Assembly (NCBI GenBank): GCA_003640335.1
Contig: RBKG01000181.1
Span: 1-6,701 of the forward strand
Direction of reading: 5' to 3'
Length of the DNA: 6,701 nucleotides
Source of the DNA: Porphyromonas sp.
GTDB lineage: Bacteria > Bacteroidota > Bacteroidia > Bacteroidales > Porphyromonadaceae
The notes below the pieces were generated by a model, which worked only from the letters and a program-made list of their open reading frames with translations, made no database searches and was not told the origin of the DNA. Within the stretch, counting starts at the first letter, position 1; each line of letters starts with the position of its first letter. This document shows positions 1 through 5,380 of this stretch, piece after piece. Position numbers and translations under genes: made by a program.

Positions 1-182
1 TAAACTTCAATGTTATAGGGCTTCGTGAACTCCTGCTCAATATAGTGGTCTAGGTTGGACTGGTTCTGCTTCTCTTTGACTACAGACCCATCTCTAAGTT
101 CATTTATCGTATCTCGGCATGCGGACAAACTTCCTAGCGAGAGGAGCGTCAGTAAGCCAACTTTATATAGGTTCTTATCCAT
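1..182 (-). CDS. SusCD-associated zinc metallohydrolase-like lipoprotein (5' part, runs off the window)
   Basis: This is the first 60 codons plus two bases of a gene that continues beyond position 1. The ATG at 182-180 is followed by a lipoprotein signal: MDKN, a hydrophobic stretch, then a lipobox LSAC with the acceptor Cys at residue 22. The mature start includes LDHYIEQEFTKPYNIEV (residues 44-60). That pattern (LDxxIxxxFTKPYNIEV) resembles the N-terminus of the substrate import-associated zinc metallohydrolase lipoproteins, which carry a downstream HExxH zinc site and are encoded with SusC/SusD pairs. The catalytic region lies outside the window, so activity cannot be confirmed here. The start lies 4 bases after the SusD stop codon and no Shine-Dalgarno is visible; the bases before the ATG read TTAAAAAT, typical of Bacteroidota. 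The product is expected to be lipid-anchored, probably on the outer surface. The lipoprotein call is firm; the family call rests on the short N-terminal motif and the operon position. Confidence 0.8.
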   Translation of the reverse strand, partial: MDKNLYKVGLLTLLSLGSLSACRDTINELRDGSVVKEKQNQSNLDHYIEQEFTKPYNIEV

Positions 183-186
183 ATTT

Positions 187-1767
187 TTAACGTGGACTGT
201 TTGGGGTAAGACCAGCATTTAGAGTATTCTGTGGTATTTGGAAAGTCGTGTGCGGATTATCCTTCGTCAAGGTTTTAACGACGGATACTTTCTCTCTATC
301 TCGTCTATCATGTACGTAGCGATGTACTGTAATACCATAACGACGTATATCAAACCAACGCAAACCTTCAAAGGCAGTAGCGATGCGACGGCACTGAAGC
401 ACCTGATGCAATATCATTTCACTCTCTTCGCCCTCAGGAATAGCGAAAGATGGATTTAGCTTTTTCTTCATCGTAGGAGTTTCTTCCGTAGAGTAAGCCA
501 TCGCCTTCCAGAAAGCAACAATCTCGGCACGACTAAATACCTTCTTCTTGGTTTTCAGATAAGCCTGCGTCCATGTATTCAAATCAGATACCGCTCCATC
601 TAAATCAGCATTCATAACCTTAGCCTCGGCCCGAACAAGCAGAGTCTCCTCTGCAGTGAAGGGTATTGATAGCGTTCTATTAGTATTAGACGCATAGGTA
701 GGATACTTAGCTTGATAGATAACATCCTTGTAGTTATACACAGGGGAAAGGAAAGGTTCCTGCTGATAATCCTCATATTTGGATTTAGACTCAGCCCAGA
801 TATTATCTCCTAAAAACATCTCATCCGCATTGCGGTGCGTCATCGAGAAACGATGGTTCTTCACATAAGAGAAACGGTCCTGAACCGAACTAAGAACAGG
901 CAATACCAATAAGTTCGCAGGTTGATTACTTCTGCTATACAGTTTGGCGTAAGCGTCTTCCGTCTTAGCTCCTACGGCTGTAGCATCTTGGAAATCTGAC
1001 CACTGACGAAGAGCTTTATTCTGCAGCACCTTATCGGCATGCTCAATAGCTTTTGCCCACTTCTCATAGTAGAGATAGAAGCGTGCGGCAAAAGCTTCTG
1101 CAGCATCCTTATTAAAGTGATATGCCTTCTCCTTATAGTAATTATCGTCAATCAGCGGAAGGGCTTCTGTGATATCCTTATCTATCAACTCATAAACCTC
1201 TTTAACACTATTGCGCTGATAACTAGGATTGAGCAACACCTCTGGCTCTAGAGCGTAAGGAATACCCAAATCAGTTGCACTTGTCTTGGCATTATAATGA
1301 CGACCAAAGAGATTGACTAAGATAAAGTGTGCATAAGCTCTAAGCATTAAAGCCTCTCCCTTATGAGGATTAAGAGCTGCACCTCCGCCAAGGTCATTGA
1401 TAGCAGCTAGAGCGGTATTAGCACTTTGCACAGTCGCATAATACTTATTCCACATGCTACGCAAGCCATCACTCGTATTATACTCTTGCCCATCAAGCCA
1501 ATAGACTATATCTTTTTCGAAATTAGAAAAGTTGGGATTATCCGTTCCGTAGTCATCAACATTATCAGAAGAGAACTCTCCTAATGTAGCAAAGGAGGCT
1601 TCTGGATAAGCCTGAGTAAGATGCATCTGTATCTTCTCTGGAGTATCTAAATACACACGCTCATCAGGAAGTTCATCTAAGAGGTTACTGCATGAACATA
1701 GTCCTGCTAGGAGCAAGCCTCCCAAGAGAAAAACCGTTGGTTTTACCATTCTCATCATCATTCGCAT
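187..1767 (-). CDS. RagB/SusD family nutrient uptake outer membrane lipoprotein
   Basis: This is a 526-residue surface lipoprotein that acts as the ligand-binding lid of a SusCD importer. After a basic, Met-rich n-region (MRMMMRMVK) comes a hydrophobic core and a lipobox ending LCSC; Cys26 is the likeliest lipidated residue, with Cys24 an alternative. The mature N-terminus has the SusD pattern SNLLDELPDERVYLDTPEKI, and SSDNVDD follows at about residues 66-72. Family helices include LMLRAYAHFILVNLFG (about 140-155) and FNKDAAEAFAARFYLYYEKW (218-237), a TPR-like segment. The C-terminal half has GLRWFDIRRYG (468-478) and ends FQIPQNTLNAGLTPN, close to family endings. The length is normal for the family and the reading frame is intact. 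The ATG lies 3 bases after the SusC stop, and that stop is in the same frame, so the ORF cannot extend upstream. Internal ATGs at codons 3, 4, 5 and 7 are possible alternative starts and would leave the signal peptide usable. The ligand is unknown. Confidence 0.96.
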   Translation of the reverse strand: MRMMMRMVKPTVFLLGGLLLAGLCSCSNLLDELPDERVYLDTPEKIQMHLTQAYPEASFATLGEFSSDNVDDYGTDNPNFSNFEKDIVYWLDGQEYNTSDGLRSMWNKYYATVQSANTALAAINDLGGGAALNPHKGEALMLRAYAHFILVNLFGRHYNAKTSATDLGIPYALEPEVLLNPSYQRNSVKEVYELIDKDITEALPLIDDNYYKEKAYHFNKDAAEAFAARFYLYYEKWAKAIEHADKVLQNKALRQWSDFQDATAVGAKTEDAYAKLYSRSNQPANLLVLPVLSSVQDRFSYVKNHRFSMTHRNADEMFLGDNIWAESKSKYEDYQQEPFLSPVYNYKDVIYQAKYPTYASNTNRTLSIPFTAEETLLVRAEAKVMNADLDGAVSDLNTWTQAYLKTKKKVFSRAEIVAFWKAMAYSTEETPTMKKKLNPSFAIPEGEESEMILHQVLQCRRIATAFEGLRWFDIRRYGITVHRYVHDRRDREKVSVVKTLTKDNPHTTFQIPQNTLNAGLTPNSPR

Positions 1768-1770
1768 GCT

Positions 1771-4700
1771 TTAAAAACCTACTCTTAGGGTTAGAATTAG
1801 CCTTTTGGGGGCTGTTACATTACTTCCGTACATATACTCAGGGTCATCTCCTCTCAAGCGAGCATCGCTATATATCAAGAATAAGTTTTGTGCTTGCAAG
1901 CGCATAGACAAATTCTTTAGAGGAGTATGACGCAGTATTTTCTTATCAAAACTATACTCTAAAGACAGCTCCTTCAGACGGATAAAGTCAGTCTTAACGA
2001 CACGAGCCGTAGAGTTGTCATAGGCATAGTAACCATTAACTAGATTATCCGAACCATATTGGTCAAAGGCGTAACTCGTCGGAACACGAGGTATATCTGT
2101 ATACAGCTCATCACCCGAACGCTTCCAACGCTGGTCAAGCTCATGAGGCAAAGCACTTCTGTCATTCAGAATACCTGATATATATCTTAAACGAGTAACA
2201 GCTCCAAACTGATAACTAATATGCGTACCCAAGCTCCAACGTTTATAACGGAAAGTATTGCTGAGTACACCCAAGTCCGTAGGAACAAGCGTGCCGCTGT
2301 AAGTTAAGAAGTTTACATTACTACTTGACAAATTAATACCTCCAAGCGTCTTACTTCCATCTGCATCATAGAAGTTAGGGATACCATCTTCCGTAAGTCC
2401 GGCAAAAGGTATAGAGAACAATGACGAGAGCGGATACCCTTCGTAAGAAAATCCTGTGCCTCCAATCATCGTGCGCACCGTCGGATTACTTAGCAACTTA
2501 GATATCTTATTTGTCTTATGAATGTAAGAGAAGGCTGTACGCCAAGTAAAGTTGCTCGTACTGATATTAACAGTCGAAAGCGTTAGCTCTACTCCTGAAG
2601 AGCGAAGCTCTGCTACATTTCCTCGCTTAGTCGGCACACCTCCGACAGCTTGAGTATATACAGGACCTACTAGATCGTAACTATTACGGTCGTATATATC
2701 TAGTCCAAGAGATATGCGCTCTTTGAAAGCTCCAAGAGCAAGCGTTGCGCCCAAGGTACGAGTTTTCTCATAAGTCAATTCATGATTAGCCAGATTCTTA
2801 TAGCCAAGACCAATCTCACGTGAGTCTGGTCGCCAAGGCACCTCTGGATAAATCTCTTCTAGAGAGTTTGTCTCTGAAGGATTATCAGCACTCACCCCGT
2901 AGTAAGTCTTTACTTGCAAAGATGAGAGTGGCTTTAATGACTTAAAGAATGCTTCTTTGCTGACATTCCAGCTAAACTCCAAATTCCATGTTGGAAGCCA
3001 GCGTACATAGCGACTAGGACCAAAACGATTACTCGCATCAAAGCGCAAAAGAGCTGACACGTCGTAGCGTCCTGCATAAGAATAATTAGCTTGAAGGAGG
3101 TAAGCAAGGTTATTATTGGTACGATTACGTATAGCATAGTAATTCTTACCTTGCTCATATAGGCGAGTAATAGCATCAGGCAAATAGTAAGTATGATAGC
3201 CTAAGCCAAAGAGCACGCCATAATTAGTATTGGTATTACTCTGCGTATCTCCTAGATTAAGCTCTGCTTCTGCTGCAGTTGCTAGCCTATGTTTACCGAA
3301 TGTACGGTTATAATCAATATGAAGTTTAAGTGTGTTCAGATAATTCTGACTTAATTTTGTCTCCCTTATTCCTCCTTCGGGTAAAACTGAGTATGGTAAT
3401 GCAAATGGGTCATTAGGGTCAGTACGAAGATTTTTATTCTGAGAGCGAATATAACTTGTCTGCATTGCTCTCATACTGCGAGCTAATACTGAGTTCTCCG
3501 TATCATCTGAGAAAGTTACAGTATTCGTGTACTTTAAGTCAGCTAGAAAAGTCGCACGTAAGTACTTGCTTATAGACCATTCAGCTGTTCCCTGCAGGCT
3601 AAGATACCCCTGAGTACGAGTTTTCTTACTATCGTTCAACTCATTAAATATATTGTACGACACATAATCCTTAGCATAAAACTCATTGGGGTCAAGAGCT
3701 CTACTCGTCGTATTGATATATTTGAGAACCGACTCTTGGGGCTCTTCCGAGTTCGTATACTCACCTATGATATTAAGGCCTAACTTGAGCGTAGGGAGTA
3801 GCTTATAATCCGAGCTTATACTTCCGGAATAGCTATTTGAACGACTACCTATTGTGCTACCTGGGTCGATACGGGCGGTTAAAGAGGCAAACAAATTAGT
3901 TTTTTCTGTACCTCCACTAAAGCTAAGCGTATGGTTTTGGATAATTGTATTCCTATACAACTCATTGAACCAATTGGTATTTCTGCGCTCTGCTTGTCTC
4001 AAGTAATTAAGGCGCGACAGCTGGTCGTTAGTTAGTTTGGGCTTCCCAGTGGCATCTTGCTCATTAAAGAGCTCATACATACGCCCCATCAATCCTCTAT
4101 TTTGGTCCGTTTCAAGTGTATGGATAGGAAACTGACCGCCATCCATCAAATCCTGAATAAGTGACACATGCTCTTGAGACGTCATGATATTGACCTCTCT
4201 GTATGTTGGGATTGGGCGGTAAGTAAATTCACCTCTATAGCTCAATGAAGAAATTCCTGCAGTGCCCGACTTTGTCGTTATCTCAACGACGCCAGCAATA
4301 CCTCTAGGTCCGTAACTAGAGGTTTCTGAGTTAGATGTTAGGAGGCGCACAGAAGCGATATTTTCCGCACTTAAACCCGGAACTAAACCTGCAACAACCT
4401 GCTTAGGATCAGCTCCGGCAAAAGCCTCGAGGCTACCATAACTTGAGCCTAATACAATTCCATTCAGAACCCATAGCGGACGTGCTTGTCCTGAGATAGA
4501 AGTCGCTCCTCTACTAGAAGTCGATAATATCACATCATCTTTGGTTCCGGAGGTTGAAGTTAAACTGTCTTTTTGTTCTTCAGGTAAATCTAAAGAAACA
4601 TCTAAAAGGGGAGAATCTACCACAAAAGTCTTGATGACTTTTCCCTTATATATAAATTGGAGTGTTTGACCTTTATTCGCCTCTATCACATAAAGACCTT

Positions 4701-4872
4701 GGTCGGTCACCGCCATACGCTTCTTAGTTTCTTTCACCTGGACTTGCACTCTGTTAGGAGATGCAGCTTGCACATTACTCGTCACACGACCCGTTACAAT
4801 AATTTGCTGAGCCGTAGCCATAGTTCCGCTAAGCGATAGTCCTATGCTCAATGCTAGTGTTTTTGTATTCAT
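1771..4872 (-). CDS. SusC/RagA family TonB-dependent outer membrane transporter
   Basis: This is a 1033-residue outer-membrane transporter that, with the SusD lipoprotein, should import a large substrate using TonB/ExbBD energy. The signal peptide is residues 1-21 (cleavage ATA|QQ). A degenerate carboxypeptidase-regulatory-like domain follows at about 24-96 (IIVTGRV, VTDQGLYVIEANKGQTLQF, VSLDL). A possible TonB box, DDVIL, lies at 112-116. The plug (about 117-205) contains RPLWVLNGIVLGSS (131-144) and LSAENIASVRLL (167-178), then SYGPRGIAGVVEITTKSG (186-203). The remainder is the beta-barrel, including the family-typical HTLSFSGGTEKTNLFASL, and the protein ends LILTLRVGF with the terminal Phe expected for BAM recognition. 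The length is typical of the family. The start is secure: an in-frame TGA directly precedes the ATG and the signal peptide begins there. The plug motif that usually reads LKDxxAxxIYG is replaced by LLTSNSETSSYG. The gene is the first of the operon, with a promoter about 20-60 bases upstream. The substrate cannot be deduced. Confidence 0.96.
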   Translation of the reverse strand: MNTKTLALSIGLSLSGTMATAQQIIVTGRVTSNVQAASPNRVQVQVKETKKRMAVTDQGLYVIEANKGQTLQFIYKGKVIKTFVVDSPLLDVSLDLPEEQKDSLTSTSGTKDDVILSTSSRGATSISGQARPLWVLNGIVLGSSYGSLEAFAGADPKQVVAGLVPGLSAENIASVRLLTSNSETSSYGPRGIAGVVEITTKSGTAGISSLSYRGEFTYRPIPTYREVNIMTSQEHVSLIQDLMDGGQFPIHTLETDQNRGLMGRMYELFNEQDATGKPKLTNDQLSRLNYLRQAERRNTNWFNELYRNTIIQNHTLSFSGGTEKTNLFASLTARIDPGSTIGSRSNSYSGSISSDYKLLPTLKLGLNIIGEYTNSEEPQESVLKYINTTSRALDPNEFYAKDYVSYNIFNELNDSKKTRTQGYLSLQGTAEWSISKYLRATFLADLKYTNTVTFSDDTENSVLARSMRAMQTSYIRSQNKNLRTDPNDPFALPYSVLPEGGIRETKLSQNYLNTLKLHIDYNRTFGKHRLATAAEAELNLGDTQSNTNTNYGVLFGLGYHTYYLPDAITRLYEQGKNYYAIRNRTNNNLAYLLQANYSYAGRYDVSALLRFDASNRFGPSRYVRWLPTWNLEFSWNVSKEAFFKSLKPLSSLQVKTYYGVSADNPSETNSLEEIYPEVPWRPDSREIGLGYKNLANHELTYEKTRTLGATLALGAFKERISLGLDIYDRNSYDLVGPVYTQAVGGVPTKRGNVAELRSSGVELTLSTVNISTSNFTWRTAFSYIHKTNKISKLLSNPTVRTMIGGTGFSYEGYPLSSLFSIPFAGLTEDGIPNFYDADGSKTLGGINLSSSNVNFLTYSGTLVPTDLGVLSNTFRYKRWSLGTHISYQFGAVTRLRYISGILNDRSALPHELDQRWKRSGDELYTDIPRVPTSYAFDQYGSDNLVNGYYAYDNSTARVVKTDFIRLKELSLEYSFDKKILRHTPLKNLSMRLQAQNLFLIYSDARLRGDDPEYMYGSNVTAPKRLILTLRVGF

Positions 4873-4898
4873 TCAAGCAGGATTATCTTTTCTGAGAG

Positions 4899-4933
4899 CA
4901 AAGATAACTATTTTACAAGTTATTTTACTCAAA
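4899..4933 (-). promoter_or_regulatory. Bacteroidota-type promoter for the susC-like operon
   Basis: Read on the minus strand, TATCTTTG at 4906-4899 is an exact match to the Bacteroidota -7 box TAnnTTTG recognised by the primary sigma factor. TTTG at 4933-4930 fits the -33 element. The spacer is 23 bases, at the long end of the accepted range. A start point a few bases downstream (near 4892) would give a leader of roughly 20 bases before the ATG at 4872. No Shine-Dalgarno precedes the ATG (CCTGCTTGA). This is the only CAAAnnTA match I found on this strand in the intergenic region. Confidence 0.65.
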
Positions 4934-4946
4934 AAAAGACACTTTA

Positions 4947-5004
4947 TCTCAGTCAATGCACACCAAATGACAGAAAAGCATGACAGTTCAACTCTTGACT
5001 GAGA
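4947..5004. repeat. Perfect 10-bp inverted repeat, 38-bp spacing, enclosing a direct repeat
   Basis: TCTCAGTCAA at 4947-4956 is the exact reverse complement of TTGACTGAGA at 4995-5004. Between the arms, ATGACAG occurs twice (4967-4973 and 4980-4986), 13 bases apart. The element lies directly upstream of the -33 box of the importer promoter, about 55-112 bases before the predicted transcription start, a usual position for an activator site. It is outside the predicted transcripts, so a DNA-level role is more likely than an RNA hairpin. No known operator is recognised. Confidence 0.6.
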
Positions 5005-5012
5005 ATTAGCAA

Positions 5013-5122
5013 CGACGCGTACTTGTCTCTGTACTTACGCGTAAACACTTAAGTGAGTACACGTAGTTATTTTAGTAAGTACACGTACTCATATTCGTGC
5101 TTACGCACACTTAAGTCCAGCA
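5013..5122. repeat. Degenerate tandem array of about five 22-bp units
   Basis: Units start at 5013, 5035, 5057, 5079 and 5101. Aligned in 22-base rows, columns 3, 4, 6, 9 and 16 (A, C, C, A, T) are identical in all five; columns 7, 8, 11, 13, 19 and 20 (G, T, T, A, G, T) agree in four. The core consensus of columns 2-14 is TACRCGTACTTAT. Exact sub-repeats follow the period: ACGCGT at 5015 and 5037 (22 apart), AGTACACGTA at 5056 and 5078 (22 apart), CTTACGC at 5034 and 5100 (66 apart), and ACACTTAAGT at 5045 and 5107. Units 1-4 also end in GT plus two bases. The array contains palindromes, such as CACTTAAGTG at 5046-5055, and nested inverted repeats. It is an iteron-like or protein-binding array, or a dispersed repeat remnant. 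There are no unique spacers, so it is not a CRISPR. Confidence 0.65.
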
Positions 5123-5206
5123 CTCAGCTGTAGTTTGCACTTTAGGTCATTAAAAGAAAAATTACACCTGCGACATACACTATTTTACGTTCCTAGTATG
5201 CTCAAG

Positions 5207-5215
5207 TTTTTTTTT
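5207..5215 (+). repeat. Homopolymer run of nine T
   Basis: Nine consecutive T residues lie in AT-rich DNA about 100 bases upstream of the ligase -7 box. No stable hairpin precedes the run on either strand, so it is not a convincing intrinsic terminator. It lies too far from either -33 to -7 spacer to act as a classic phase-variation tract. It may simply be curved or flexible AT-rich DNA. Confidence 0.6.
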
Positions 5216-5271
5216 AGAATAATGGTAATGTATAAGTATCTGTAGAATGCCCTTATCGGTATTTATTCTAA
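5214..5271. repeat. 9-bp AT-rich inverted repeat
   Basis: TTAGAATAA at 5214-5222 is the exact reverse complement of TTATTCTAA at 5263-5271, with a 40-base gap. An internal TAGAAT at 5243-5248 can also pair with the right arm. It lies 43-100 bases upstream of the ligase -7 box. Because it is AT-rich in AT-rich DNA, chance occurrence is quite possible. Confidence 0.35.
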
Positions 5272-5313
5272 CCTTTTGACAATACTTACTCTGCTTTTGT
5301 TCCTAGAAATATG

Positions 5314-5321
5314 TACCTTTG
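5314..5321 (+). promoter_or_regulatory. Bacteroidota -7 box for the acyl-CoA ligase gene
   Basis: TACCTTTG is an exact match to TAnnTTTG and would place transcription start near 5327, giving a leader of about 54 bases. The -33 element is unclear. TTTG at 5296-5299 leaves only a 14-base spacer, and the expected position (ending near 5293-5295) reads ACTCTG, a weak match. This suggests a weak or activator-dependent promoter, or that the true start differs. Confidence 0.5.
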
Positions 5322-5380
5322 CTCATAAATACATTTCTTGAGCAGGTTTAAGGCTCATTAGTTATCACTATAAATAGTAA

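Larger units (their letters stand above)
4873..5380. other. Divergent intergenic region (508 bp) between the importer operon and the acyl-CoA ligase
   Basis: This non-coding stretch separates two divergent genes, and in-frame stops abut both ATGs (TGA at 4875-4873 on the minus strand, TAA at 5378-5380 on the plus strand). From left to right it holds the importer promoter (4899-4933), a 10-bp inverted repeat (4947-5004), a 22-bp-periodic degenerate array (5013-5122), a T9 tract (5207-5215), a 9-bp AT-rich inverted repeat (5214-5271) and the ligase -7 box (5314-5321). I see no tRNA, no convincing small ORF and no GC-rich terminator hairpin. The 5123-5206 segment shows nothing I can interpret. 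Confidence 0.9.

Noticed and set aside
238..459. Plus-strand ORF of 73 codons
   Set aside because: It lies antisense inside the SusD gene, has no recognisable protein features and no promoter or start context; it is an overlap artefact. The same applies to the plus-strand ORFs at 1039-1251, 1692-1907 and 4657-4839.
2934..3176. Minus-strand ORF of 80 codons in another frame of the SusC gene
   Set aside because: It is nested in the barrel-coding region, whose main frame is intact and clearly conserved; the hydrophobic-looking translation is a frame-shifted reading.
187..4872. Frameshift or pseudogene in the SusC/SusD pair
   Set aside because: Both frames are open from a credible signal peptide to a family-typical C-terminus, with normal lengths.
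5097..5108. GTGC-TTAC-GCAC mini-hairpin as a structured RNA element
   Set aside because: The stem is only 4 bp and lies outside the predicted transcripts; it is explained as part of the 22-bp repeat array.
5013..5122. CRISPR array
   Set aside because: The 22-bp units are contiguous and degenerate, with no unique spacers between conserved repeats and no cas genes nearby.
5200..5220. Intrinsic terminator at the T9 tract
   Set aside because: There is no GC-rich stem immediately upstream, and no gene ends here on either strand.
5189..5306. Direct repeat GTTCCTAG at 5189-5196 and 5299-5306
   Set aside because: An isolated 8-bp match in a 500-bp region is expected by chance often enough, and it has no consistent relation to the promoters.
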